Shown here one piece after another: positions 40,225 to 49,448 of a stretch of 64,000 bases of DNA; position 1 is the stretch's first letter, and every line of letters begins with the position of its first letter. The notes below the pieces were generated by a model. It saw only the letters and a program-made list of their open reading frames with translations. It was not told the DNA's origin and did not search any database. This DNA is from Bacilli bacterium (GTDB taxonomy: Bacteria > Bacillota_I > Bacilli_A > RF39 > UBA660): contig CAAGEE010000004.1 of assembly GCA_900768815.1 (NCBI GenBank), positions 143,796-207,795 of the forward strand, read 5' to 3'. The position numbers and the translations under genes were made by a program.

Positions 40225-43200
40225 GTGTCATATAAAATAGTAAAATCAGGTGACTACCGTGAGAGAAGAAATTTCTCTAAAATTAGAAATACCTACGAAT
40301 TAAAAGATTTGTTGGAAATTCAAAAAAAATCATACAAATGGTTCCTTGATACAGGAATAAAAGAAGTATTTGAAGATCTATTTCCAGTAGAGAATTTCTC
40401 TGGAACTTTATCACTTGAATTTGGAGATTATCATTTTGATGAACCAAGATATTCAATTAAAGAAAGTAAAGATCGCGAAAGTACTTATGCTGCTCCATTA
40501 AGAGTTGAAGTTCGTTTATTTAATCGTGAAACAGGTGAAGTAAAAGAACAAGAAATTTTCATGGGTGATATGCCTATGATGACTGATTCTGGTACATTCG
40601 TAATTAATGGTGCTGAACGTGTTATCGTTTCACAATTAGTTCGTTCTCCAAGTGTATACTTTAATCGTGAAATTGATAAGTCTGGTCGTGAATTAATTAC
40701 TTCTCAGATTATACCAACACGTGGTACTTGGCTAGAGTTTGAAACTGATGCTAGAGATGTATTATATGTACGTATTGATCGTACTAGAAAAGTAACTTTA
40801 ACAACTTTACTTAGAGCATTTGGATTATCTACTGATGAAGATATCTTTAAGATGTTTGGTGAAGATGAGTATTTAAAGAATACTATTGCTAAAGATTCTA
40901 CTAAAAATACTGATGAAGCATTAATTGAAATTTATGAAAAATTAAGACCTGGAGAACCAGTTACACTTGATTCTTCTAAGAACCAAATCATTACTAGATT
41001 CTTTGATGAATTTAGATATGATTTAGCAAAAGTTGGTCGTTATAAATTTAATCGCAAATTAAACGTAGCAGATCGTTTATTGAATCAAGTTATTGCTGAA
41101 GATATTACTAATAATGGTGAAGTTGTTTTAGAGAAGGGAACTCAAATAACTAAAGCTAATATGGATATCTTAAAAGAAGCACTTGCTAATGGATTTGGTA
41201 TGAAAGAAGTTAAAGTTAATGAAGAATTAGACCAATATAATAAAGTACAAATCGTTAAGATATTTAGTCCTAATGATAAGAAAAAGAAACTTGATGTTAT
41301 TGGTAATGATCAAAGTATTGATGTTAAACGTTTAACTATTTCTGATGTTTATGCTTCTGTATCTTACTACTTAAATTTATTACAAGGTGTAGGAAACTTT
41401 GATGAAATAGACCATTTAGGAAATAGACGTATTCGTCAAGTTGGAGAACTTTTACAAAATCAATTTAGAATTGGTGTTTCAAGAATGGAGAGAGTTGTTC
41501 GTGAGAGAATGACTACTCAAGAAATGGAAGAGGTTACTCCTAAAACTTTAATTAATATTCGTCCAGTTACTGCTGCTATGAAAGAGTTCTTTGGTAGTTC
41601 ACAATTATCACAATTCATGGATCAAACAAATCCTATTGCAGAACTTACTAATAAACGTCGTCTTTCAGCATTAGGACCTGGTGGACTTTCTCGTGATCGT
41701 GCTGGTGTTGAAGTACGTGACGTTAATAGTTCTCACTACGGACGTATTTGTCCGATTGAATCTCCTGAAGGACCAAACATTGGACTTATTACTTCACTTG
41801 CTAGTTATGCAAAGATTGATGAATATGGTTTCGTTATGTCACCATATCGTAAAGTAGTAGATTGTCAAATTACTGATGATGTACATTATTTAACCGCAGA
41901 TGAAGAACTTGATTATATTATTTCACAATCCACAGTTGAAACTGATGAAAATAATAAGATTATAAGTGAACAAGTTAATGCTCGTTTCCGTGGTGAAAAT
42001 ATTTTAGCAAAACCTGAACAAGTTGATTATATTGACGTTAGTCCACAACAAGTTGTTTCAGTTACAACAAGTTGTATTCCATTCCTAGAACATGATGATG
42101 CTACTCGTGCTTCAATGGGTGCTAACATGCAACGTCAGGCTATGCCATTAATTAAGACTGAGGCTCCATTTGTTGGAACTGGTGTTGAATATATTGCAGC
42201 AAAAGACTCTGGTGTTGAAGTTGTTGCTAAAAACGATGGTATCGTTGAATATGCAGATGCTAAAAAAGTAGTTGTTAAGACTAAGGAAGGTAAAGATACT
42301 TATAGATTACAAAACTTTGAGTTAGCAAACTCTAGTATTTGTTCACATCAAAGACCTATAGTTCATCCTGGAGATGTTGTTAAAGCAGATAAGACTATTC
42401 TTGCTGATGGAAACTCTACTGATAAAGGAGAACTTGCTTTAGGTAAGAATATGACAGTTGCTTTCATGACATTTAATGGTTATAACTATGAAGATGCAGT
42501 TATCTTAAATGAAAACCTAGTTAAAGATGATAAATTTACTTCATTACATCTTGAAGATTATGAGATGCAATGTCGTGAAACAAAATTAGGACCGGAAGAA
42601 ATTACAAGAGATATTCCTAATGTTTCTGAAGAAGCTCGTCGTAATTTGGATGAAAATGGTATTATTACTATTGGTACAGAGGTTAGAGAAGGAGATATCT
42701 TAGTTGGTAAAGTTACTCCTAAGGGTATGGCTGAACTTACTTCTGAAGAAAAATTACTACATGCAATCTTTGGAGAGAAGACTCGTGAAGTTCGTGATAC
42801 ATCATTGCGTGTTCCACATGGTGGAGATGGTATTGTTCATGATATTAAGATTTACTCTCGTAAAGATAATGATGAATTACCTGCTGGTGTTAGTAAAGTA
42901 ATTCGTGTTTATATAATTCAAAAACGTAAGATTCAAGTTGGAGATAAGATGTCTGGACGTCATGGAAATAAAGGTGTTATTTCACTTATTCTTCCACAAG
43001 AAGACATGCCATATTTACCAGATGGTACTCCTGTTGATATTATGTTAAATCCACAAGGTGTTCCTTCTCGTATGAACTTTGGACAGATTCTTGAAATCCA
43101 TATGGGAATGGCTTGTAAAAAACTTGGCGTACATATTGCTACTCCAGTATTTGATGGAGCTCATATTAATGATATTAAAGATATGATGAAGGAAGCAGGA

Positions 43201-43860
43201 ATGGATGAGGATGGTAAGACTATTCTATATGATGGTCGTACAGGGGATCCATTTGATCATAGAATTGCCGTTGGTGTAATGTACATGATTAAATTACATC
43301 ACATGGTTGATGATAAATTACATGCTCGTTCTACTGGACCTTACTCATTAGTTACACAACAACCTCTTGGTGGTAAAGCACAATTTGGTGGACAGAGATT
43401 TGGTGAAATGGAAGTTTGGGCATTATATGCATATGGTGCTGCTCATACATTACAAGAAATTTTAACAGTTAAATCAGATGATGTAATTGGACGTGTTAAA
43501 GTTTATGAATCAATTATTAAGGGTCAAGAAATTAATCAAGCTGGTGTTCCAGAATCATTTAGAGTATTAATGAAGGAGTTCCAAGCTTTAGGTCTTGATA
43601 TTTCTATAATTAATGATAATGGTGAAACATTACAATTAAAGGAAATAGAAGAAGCAGAGGATAGGGAAGACAATAATTCAAGTATTGAAGAATTTGAATC
43701 TACTCCTGTTCCGAGTTTGATGCCTGATACTCCAGATGAGTCATTAGAAGATGATTATTCTGATGATGAAAATGATGAGGATGAGGAACCTGATTATGAT
43801 GATTTTATGAGCGATGAATTTGATGAGAATGAGGATTTTGAGGAAGGAGCTGAGTTTTAA
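40225..43860 (+). CDS. rpoB: RNA polymerase beta subunit
   Basis: Catalytic beta subunit (1211 aa). The rifampicin-binding region is seen as SQLSQFMDQTNPIAELTNKR (about residue 470). Other landmarks: SPEGPNIGLI, GYNYEDAVILNE, GRHGNKGVIS and the C-terminal GGQRFGEMEVWALYAYGAAH clamp segment. After LKEIEEAEDRED the protein carries an acidic tail of about 65 residues (about 1147-1211) dominated by Asp and Glu. Start is GTG after GGGGTGA. It overlaps rpoC by one base (TAATG). Confidence 0.97.
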   Translation: MSYKIVKSGDYRERRNFSKIRNTYELKDLLEIQKKSYKWFLDTGIKEVFEDLFPVENFSGTLSLEFGDYHFDEPRYSIKESKDRESTYAAPLRVEVRLFNRETGEVKEQEIFMGDMPMMTDSGTFVINGAERVIVSQLVRSPSVYFNREIDKSGRELITSQIIPTRGTWLEFETDARDVLYVRIDRTRKVTLTTLLRAFGLSTDEDIFKMFGEDEYLKNTIAKDSTKNTDEALIEIYEKLRPGEPVTLDSSKNQIITRFFDEFRYDLAKVGRYKFNRKLNVADRLLNQVIAEDITNNGEVVLEKGTQITKANMDILKEALANGFGMKEVKVNEELDQYNKVQIVKIFSPNDKKKKLDVIGNDQSIDVKRLTISDVYASVSYYLNLLQGVGNFDEIDHLGNRRIRQVGELLQNQFRIGVSRMERVVRERMTTQEMEEVTPKTLINIRPVTAAMKEFFGSSQLSQFMDQTNPIAELTNKRRLSALGPGGLSRDRAGVEVRDVNSSHYGRICPIESPEGPNIGLITSLASYAKIDEYGFVMSPYRKVVDCQITDDVHYLTADEELDYIISQSTVETDENNKIISEQVNARFRGENILAKPEQVDYIDVSPQQVVSVTTSCIPFLEHDDATRASMGANMQRQAMPLIKTEAPFVGTGVEYIAAKDSGVEVVAKNDGIVEYADAKKVVVKTKEGKDTYRLQNFELANSSICSHQRPIVHPGDVVKADKTILADGNSTDKGELALGKNMTVAFMTFNGYNYEDAVILNENLVKDDKFTSLHLEDYEMQCRETKLGPEEITRDIPNVSEEARRNLDENGIITIGTEVREGDILVGKVTPKGMAELTSEEKLLHAIFGEKTREVRDTSLRVPHGGDGIVHDIKIYSRKDNDELPAGVSKVIRVYIIQKRKIQVGDKMSGRHGNKGVISLILPQEDMPYLPDGTPVDIMLNPQGVPSRMNFGQILEIHMGMACKKLGVHIATPVFDGAHINDIKDMMKEAGMDEDGKTILYDGRTGDPFDHRIAVGVMYMIKLHHMVDDKLHARSTGPYSLVTQQPLGGKAQFGGQRFGEMEVWALYAYGAAHTLQEILTVKSDDVIGRVKVYESIIKGQEINQAGVPESFRVLMKEFQALGLDISIINDNGETLQLKEIEEAEDREDNNSSIEEFESTPVPSLMPDTPDESLEDDYSDDENDEDEEPDYDDFMSDEFDENEDFEEGAEF

Positions 43861-46800
43861 TGATAGAGGTAAATAAATTTGATGCATTAAAAATTGGTAT
43901 CGCTTCTCCTGAAAAAATTCGTGAATGGTCTTATGGAGAAGTAAAAAAACCTGAAACAATCAATTATCGTACACTTAGACCTGAAAGAGATGGACTTTTC
44001 TGTGAAAAGATATTTGGACCAACTAAGGACTTTGAATGTGCTTGTGGCAAATATAAGAGAGTTCGTTATAAAAATATTGTATGTGATAGATGTGGAGTTG
44101 AAGTTACTCGTTCTAAAGTTCGTCGTGAACGTATGGGACATATTGAGTTAGCAACTCCAGTATCTCATATTTGGTTCTTTAAAGGTGTTCCTTCTCGTAT
44201 GGGACTTGTACTTGATATGAGTCCAAGAGATTTGGAAGAAGTATTATACTTTGTTAGTTATGTAGTTATTGATAAGGGAAATGCACCACTTGAAAATAAG
44301 CAAACTTTATCTGAAAAAGAATATCGTGCTTATTATGAAAAATATGGTACTGGCTTTAGAGTTGGTATGGGTGCTGAAGCTATTAAGGAACTATTAAAGA
44401 AAGTTGATTTAAAGAAAGAAATTGATGAAATTACCAAGGAACTTGAAACTGCTCAAGGTCAAAAGAGAACTAGATTACTTAAGAGACTTGATGTTTTAGA
44501 TGCTTTCTATGCGTCTGGTAATAAACCGGAATGGATGATTATGGATTGTATTCCAGTTATTCCACCGGAATTAAGACCAATGATTCAACTTGATGGTGGT
44601 AGATTTGCTACTAGTGATTTGAATGATTTATATCGTCGTGTTATTAACCGTAATAATCGTTTAAAGAAACTTATTGATTTAGGAGCTCCTACTATTATTA
44701 TTCAAAATGAAAAGCGTATGTTACAAGAAGCTGTTGATTCATTATTCGATAATGGACGTCGTGGTAGAAGTGTAACAGGTGCTGGAAATAGACCTTTAAA
44801 ATCATTATCTAGTATGTTAAAAGGTAAACAAGGTCGTTTCCGTCAAAACTTATTAGGAAAACGTGTTGATTACTCTGGTCGTTCAGTTATTGTTGTTGGT
44901 CCAAGTTTAAAAATGTATCAATGTGGTATTCCTAAAGAAATGGCTTTGGAATTATTTAAACCACATGTTATTCATGGCTTAGTTTCTAAAGATATAGCTC
45001 ATAATATTAAAGCTGCTAAGAGATTAATTGAAAATCAAGATCCTGTTGTTTGGGATGTTGTTGAAGAAGTTATTAAAGAGCATCCAGTTATGCTTAACCG
45101 TGCTCCTACATTACATAGATTAGGTATTCAAGCTTTTGAACCAATCTTAGTTGGTGGAAAAGCAATTCGTCTACACCCATTAGTTTGTCCAGCATTCAAT
45201 GCAGACTTCGATGGTGACCAGATGGCTGTACATGTTCCATTATCAGAAGAAGCACAAGCTGAAGCAAGATTATTAATGCTTGGTTCTAATAATATTCTTC
45301 ATCCAAAATCAGGTGATCCAATCGTTACTCCATCTCAAGACATGGTTTTAGGTAACTACTATATAACTATGGAAAAAGCTGGAGAAGTTGGAGAAGGAAG
45401 AGTATTTAAAAATACTAATGAAGCTTTAATGGCTTATGAACGTAGAGAATTAACTTTACATGCAAGAATTGCTGTTCCTGTTGATTCATTCAAATATAAG
45501 TTATTTACTGAGAATCAAAAAGGTAAATACTTAGTTACTACTGTTGGTAAAATTAAATTTAATGAAATTTTACCTGATTCATTTGCTTTTATAAATGAGC
45601 CAACAGATGATAATATTTCTAATATTACACCTAATAAGTATTTCTTAGAAAAGGGTACTAATATACCTGAGGCTATTAAAGAAATGCCATTAGTTAAACC
45701 TTTTGCGAAAGGTACCTTAGAAAAAATAATTGCCCAAGTATTTAAACGTTATAAAACTACTGAGACTTCTACAATGCTTGATAACTTAAAAGACTTAGGT
45801 TTCAAATATTCAACTATAGCTGGTATTACTGTTAGTATGGCTGATGTTGTTACTAGTAAACATAAGAATGAAGTTGTTGCTGAAAGTCAAAAATTAGTTG
45901 ATAAGATTAATAAACAATATAAACGTGGTTTAATTACAGAAGAAGAACGTTATAATAAAGTAATTGAAACTTGGAATGCTGCTAAAGATCAAGTTCAAGC
46001 TGAACTTGAAGAAATAGCTAAGAGTGATGTTGATAATCCAATCTTCATGATGATGCATTCTAAGGCTCGTGGTAATATTTCTAACTTTACTCAAGTTGCA
46101 GGTATGCGTGGTATAATGGCAAAACCAGATGGTTCTTCAGTAGAAATTCCAGTTCTTTCAAACTTCATTGAAGGATTATCAGTTGCTGAGTTCTTCTTAT
46201 CTACACATGGTACTCGTAAAGGTCTAGCAGATACAGCATTAAAAACTGCAGATTCTGGATACTTAACTCGTCGTTTAGTTGATGTTAGTCAAGATATGAT
46301 TGTTCGTGAAGAAGATTGTGGTACTGATCAAGGTGTTGTAGTACATGACTTTATTAATGAAAAGACTGGTTCAGTTATTGAAAGTTTAAGAGATCGTATT
46401 GTTGGTAGATTTGCTAATAAGAAGATTATTAATCCTGAAACTAAAGAAGTTATAGTTGACAAACTACAAATGATTACTGAGTCACTTGCTGATAAAGTAA
46501 TTGCTGCAGGTGTTAAAGAAGTAGAAATTCGTACAATCTTAACTTGTGGTACAGTAAATGGTGTATGTCAAAAATGTTATGGTCGTAACTTAGCAACAGG
46601 TAACTTAGTTGAAATAGGTGAGGCTGTAGGTGTTATGGCTGCTCAATCAATTGGTGAACCTGGTACTCAGCTTACAATGCGTACATTCCATACTGGTGGT
46701 GTTGCAGGTGTTGAAGATATTACTCAAGGTCTTCCTCGTGTACAAGAGTTATTTGAAGCTCGTAATCCAAAAGGTAAAGCAACTATTGCAGAGATTGATG

Positions 46801-47492
46801 GTACAGTTTCTAAGATTAAAGAGGATCATGGTAAATATAAGATTAGTATTACTAATAAATTAGAGACAAAAGAACATGTAACTAATTATGGTGCTAAATT
46901 ATGTGTTGATAAAGGAACTGAAGTACACTGTGGTGATAGACTTACTGAAGGTGCAATTAGTCCTAAAGAATTACTTGCAGTTACAGATCCGTTAACAACA
47001 CAAGAATACATTCTAAAAGAAGTTCAAAACACATATCGTTCTCAAGGTGTTGATATTTCAGATAAGCATATTGAAGTTATTGCTAGACGTATGATTTCTA
47101 AGATTAGAATTGTTGAATCTGGTGATACAAGATTCTTACCAGGTAGTTTAGTTAACTTCCGTGAATTTACAGATGGTAATAAAGATGCCGTTATTAAGGG
47201 TAAAAAACCAGCTCGTGGTGTTCCACTATTGCTTGGTATTACTAAGGCTGCACTTGAGACTGATTCATTCTTATCAGCTGCATCATTCCAAGAGACAACT
47301 AGAATTTTAACAGATGCCGCTATTAAGGGAAAAGTTGATCCATTATCTGGTTTAAAAGAAAATGTTATTATTGGTAAATTAATTCCAGCTGGTACTGGAG
47401 CTAAGAATTATCGAGATGTTGATTATGAATTAAAAACAGAATTTATGGATGACGAACCATTAGAAAAACTAGAAGATCAATTTATGGAATAA
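43860..47492 (+). CDS. rpoC: RNA polymerase beta-prime subunit
   Basis: Catalytic beta-prime subunit (1210 aa). Zinc ribbon at the start (CACGKYKRVRYKNIVCDRCG, about 60-80), the active site NADFDGDQMAVH (about 445-456), the bridge helix region, the second zinc site CGTVNGVCQKCYGR (about 895) and GGVAGVEDITQGLPRVQELF near the end. Translation is coupled to rpoB. A strong terminator follows; the L7Ae-like gene (ybxF/rplGB) that normally separates rpoC from rpsL is missing. Confidence 0.98.
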   Translation: MIEVNKFDALKIGIASPEKIREWSYGEVKKPETINYRTLRPERDGLFCEKIFGPTKDFECACGKYKRVRYKNIVCDRCGVEVTRSKVRRERMGHIELATPVSHIWFFKGVPSRMGLVLDMSPRDLEEVLYFVSYVVIDKGNAPLENKQTLSEKEYRAYYEKYGTGFRVGMGAEAIKELLKKVDLKKEIDEITKELETAQGQKRTRLLKRLDVLDAFYASGNKPEWMIMDCIPVIPPELRPMIQLDGGRFATSDLNDLYRRVINRNNRLKKLIDLGAPTIIIQNEKRMLQEAVDSLFDNGRRGRSVTGAGNRPLKSLSSMLKGKQGRFRQNLLGKRVDYSGRSVIVVGPSLKMYQCGIPKEMALELFKPHVIHGLVSKDIAHNIKAAKRLIENQDPVVWDVVEEVIKEHPVMLNRAPTLHRLGIQAFEPILVGGKAIRLHPLVCPAFNADFDGDQMAVHVPLSEEAQAEARLLMLGSNNILHPKSGDPIVTPSQDMVLGNYYITMEKAGEVGEGRVFKNTNEALMAYERRELTLHARIAVPVDSFKYKLFTENQKGKYLVTTVGKIKFNEILPDSFAFINEPTDDNISNITPNKYFLEKGTNIPEAIKEMPLVKPFAKGTLEKIIAQVFKRYKTTETSTMLDNLKDLGFKYSTIAGITVSMADVVTSKHKNEVVAESQKLVDKINKQYKRGLITEEERYNKVIETWNAAKDQVQAELEEIAKSDVDNPIFMMMHSKARGNISNFTQVAGMRGIMAKPDGSSVEIPVLSNFIEGLSVAEFFLSTHGTRKGLADTALKTADSGYLTRRLVDVSQDMIVREEDCGTDQGVVVHDFINEKTGSVIESLRDRIVGRFANKKIINPETKEVIVDKLQMITESLADKVIAAGVKEVEIRTILTCGTVNGVCQKCYGRNLATGNLVEIGEAVGVMAAQSIGEPGTQLTMRTFHTGGVAGVEDITQGLPRVQELFEARNPKGKATIAEIDGTVSKIKEDHGKYKISITNKLETKEHVTNYGAKLCVDKGTEVHCGDRLTEGAISPKELLAVTDPLTTQEYILKEVQNTYRSQGVDISDKHIEVIARRMISKIRIVESGDTRFLPGSLVNFREFTDGNKDAVIKGKKPARGVPLLLGITKAALETDSFLSAASFQETTRILTDAAIKGKVDPLSGLKENVIIGKLIPAGTGAKNYRDVDYELKTEFMDDEPLEKLEDQFME

Positions 47493-47498
47493 TAGTTT

Positions 47499-47529
47499 AC
47501 AGAACACAGTGATGTGTTCTGTTTTTTTT
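47499..47529 (+). terminator. Intrinsic terminator of rpoC
   Basis: ACAGAACACA (47499-47508) and TGTGTTCTGT (47513-47522), a perfect 10-bp stem, GTGA loop, then T. Confidence 0.92.
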
Positions 47530-47530
47530 C

Positions 47531-47559
47531 TTGTAAATCTGTTTATTTATAGTTATAAT
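47531..47559 (+). promoter_or_regulatory. Sigma-A promoter of the DUF5684-like gene
   Basis: TTGTAA (47531-47536), 17-bp spacer, TATAAT (47554-47559). An ATG at 47562 would lie before the expected transcript start. Confidence 0.7.
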
Positions 47560-47588
47560 ATATGTATAGTAGTATAGGAGTTGGTAGT

Positions 47589-48320
47589 GTGAGAAATTTT
47601 TTATTTAGTTTTAATCCTTCGGCTATAGTTGTTTGGATTTTTATTCTTTTATATTTAGTTTATTATTTTTTAGGAAGGTATTATTTCTTTAAGAAAATTG
47701 GTGAGGATGGTTGGAAAGGTCTGATACCAATATATTCCGAATGGTTTTATTTTAAGAGAGCTAAACAAAATCCTAGACCTTTAATAGCATTTTTATTAGC
47801 ATTTTTTGTGTCTTTATTATTATCACTAGTGTTTACAAAGTCTAGAGTATTTGTTGGAATTTGCACTTTTATTCAAGTTGTAAGTTTAATATTTTATATT
47901 ATTTTATCTTGGAAAGCTAATTATTTATTTAGTAAAAAATTTAAAACGGGTTATTTTACAGTTTTTTCTTTAACGTTTGTACCATTTGTCTCAATACCAT
48001 TTATAGGTTTAAGTGATGATTATAAATGGCATAGATTTGTTAGAGTTGATAAAACACTTTTTGATGAAGATTTTTATACTAGAAAGATTACAGTTGGAGA
48101 AAGATGCTTTACTAATGTATTTATGATTTTTTGTGCTTTGATTGAATTTTATATACTTACTTATATATTTTTAAAGGATGTTGCTGATACATTTATATTT
48201 GAGCTTATTTTGGAGCCTAAATTTGTTTTGTATTTTTCTTTGGCATTAGCAATTGTTGCGATTATTGGTACTTTGTTTGATTACTATGGAAATTTATTTG
48301 TGAAAAAATATAAGAAATAA
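47589..48320 (+). CDS. DUF5684-like multi-helix membrane protein
   Basis: A 243-aa protein with about five or six membrane helices. GEDGWKGLIPIYSEWFYFKRA after the first helix (about 38-58) resembles the DUF5684 signature GKPGWxxLIPxYN, seen in small membrane proteins of unknown function, often near signal peptidases. Start chosen at GTG 47589 (AGGAG eight bases upstream), since the upstream ATG (47562) falls ahead of the predicted transcript start. It lies alone between terminators in the gap between rpoC and rpsL, where the L7Ae-like gene usually sits, so it may be an insertion. Confidence 0.65.
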   Translation: MRNFLFSFNPSAIVVWIFILLYLVYYFLGRYYFFKKIGEDGWKGLIPIYSEWFYFKRAKQNPRPLIAFLLAFFVSLLLSLVFTKSRVFVGICTFIQVVSLIFYIILSWKANYLFSKKFKTGYFTVFSLTFVPFVSIPFIGLSDDYKWHRFVRVDKTLFDEDFYTRKITVGERCFTNVFMIFCALIEFYILTYIFLKDVADTFIFELILEPKFVLYFSLALAIVAIIGTLFDYYGNLFVKKYKK

Positions 48321-48331
48321 TGAGATTTGCG

Positions 48332-48358
48332 AAATAGATATTTAATATCTATTTTTTT
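48332..48358 (+). terminator. Intrinsic terminator before the rpsL unit
   Basis: AAATAGATAT (48332-48341) and ATATCTATTT (48345-48354), TTA loop, then T. Confidence 0.85.
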
Positions 48359-48404
48359 GTATATTTTTTTCTTTTATTACATATAAATATTTTATAAATA
48401 TTTG

Positions 48405-48433
48405 TTGACTTTAATTGTGTATAGTGTTATATT
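48405..48433 (+). promoter_or_regulatory. Sigma-A promoter of rpsL-rpsG-fusA
   Basis: TTGACT (48405-48410), 17-bp spacer, TATATT (48428-48433). Confidence 0.75.
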
Positions 48434-48439
48434 ATTCTT

Positions 48440-48515
48440 GCTGTTAAATATCTTTGCTTGTGGCAAAGTTTTATTTAAAGGGTAAAATGATACACCTGGA
48501 TATGTGTAAAGAAAG
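48440..48515 (+). promoter_or_regulatory. Two-hairpin leader of rpsL
   Basis: CTTTGC (48452-48457) and GCAAAG (48463-48468) form a hairpin with a TTGTG loop. TACAC and GTGTA (about 48491-48508) form a second. Could be a ribosomal-protein autoregulatory site; no ligand can be assigned. Confidence 0.4.
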
Positions 48516-48527
48516 GAGATATATTTT

Positions 48528-48938
48528 ATGCCTACAATTAACCAATTAGTTCATAAAAATCGTAAAGATAAGGTAAGAAAGAGTAAAGCACCTGTTCTTG
48601 GGGTTGGAATTAATACTATTCAAAATAAAGCAACTGATGTTAATTCTCCTCAAAAACGTGGAGTTTGTACTCGTGTTGGTACTAAGACACCTAAAAAGCC
48701 AAACTCAGCATTACGTAAATATGCTCGTGTTCGTTTATCTAATGGTAAGGAAGTAGATACTTATATACCTGGCATTGGACACAACTTACAAGAACATAGT
48801 GTTGTTTTAATTCGTGGTGGACGTGTTAAAGACTTAATCGGTGTACGTTATCATGTTATTCGTGGTACATTAGATACTGCTGGTGTTAAGGATCGTAAGC
48901 AAGGTCGTAGTAAATACGGTGCTAAAAGACCTAAGTAA
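48528..48938 (+). CDS. rpsL: 30S ribosomal protein S12
   Basis: Decoding-centre protein of 136 aa, target of streptomycin resistance. MPTINQLVHK start, GVCTRVGTKTPKKPNSALRK (the lysine-43 region; the wild-type lysine is kept) and HNLQEHSVVLIRGGRVKDL. Typical length. AAAGGAGATATATTTT precedes the ATG. First gene of the str operon. Confidence 0.98.
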   Translation: MPTINQLVHKNRKDKVRKSKAPVLGVGINTIQNKATDVNSPQKRGVCTRVGTKTPKKPNSALRKYARVRLSNGKEVDTYIPGIGHNLQEHSVVLIRGGRVKDLIGVRYHVIRGTLDTAGVKDRKQGRSKYGAKRPK

Positions 48939-48967
48939 AAATAATTAAGTGAAGGGAGGAAATTAAA

Positions 48968-49435
48968 ATGCGTAAGAGACGTGCAGTTAAAAGAGACATT
49001 TTACCAGATCCAATATATAAGTCAAAAGTAGTTGCTAAACTAATTAATACTATTATGTTGGATGGTAAAAAAGGTACAGCTCAAACAATAGTTTATGAAG
49101 CATTTGACAAAATTAAAAATAAAGCTGGTAAAGATCCATTAGAAGTATTTAATGCTGCTATGGAAAATATTAAACCACAACTTGAAGTTAAGAGTCGTCG
49201 TGTTGGTGGTTCTAACTATCAAGTACCTATTGAAGTTACACCTGCTAGAAGCCAAGCTTTAGCGTTAAGATGGTTAACTAAATATTCTCGTACTCGTGGT
49301 GGTAGAGGAATGGCTGATAATTTAGCTAATGAAATAATTGATGCATCTAATGGTACAGGTGCAGCTGTAAAAAAACGTGAAGATACTCATAGAATGGCTG
49401 AAGCTAATAAGGCTTTCGCACATTATAGATGGTAG
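48968..49435 (+). CDS. rpsG: 30S ribosomal protein S7
   Basis: Primary 16S rRNA-binding protein of 155 aa that organises the head of the small subunit. MRKRRAVKRDILPDPIY start, VKSRRVGGSNYQVPIEV loop and KREDTHRMAEANKAFAHYRW end are standard. GAAGGGAGGAAATTAAA ribosome site. Between rpsL and fusA as in all Firmicutes. Confidence 0.98.
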   Translation: MRKRRAVKRDILPDPIYKSKVVAKLINTIMLDGKKGTAQTIVYEAFDKIKNKAGKDPLEVFNAAMENIKPQLEVKSRRVGGSNYQVPIEVTPARSQALALRWLTKYSRTRGGRGMADNLANEIIDASNGTGAAVKKREDTHRMAEANKAFAHYRW

Positions 49436-49448
49436 GAAAGGGTAGAAT

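Noticed and set aside
47562..47588. ATG 47562 as start of the DUF5684-like gene
   Set aside because: It falls before the expected transcript start, and GTG 47589 has a good ribosome site.
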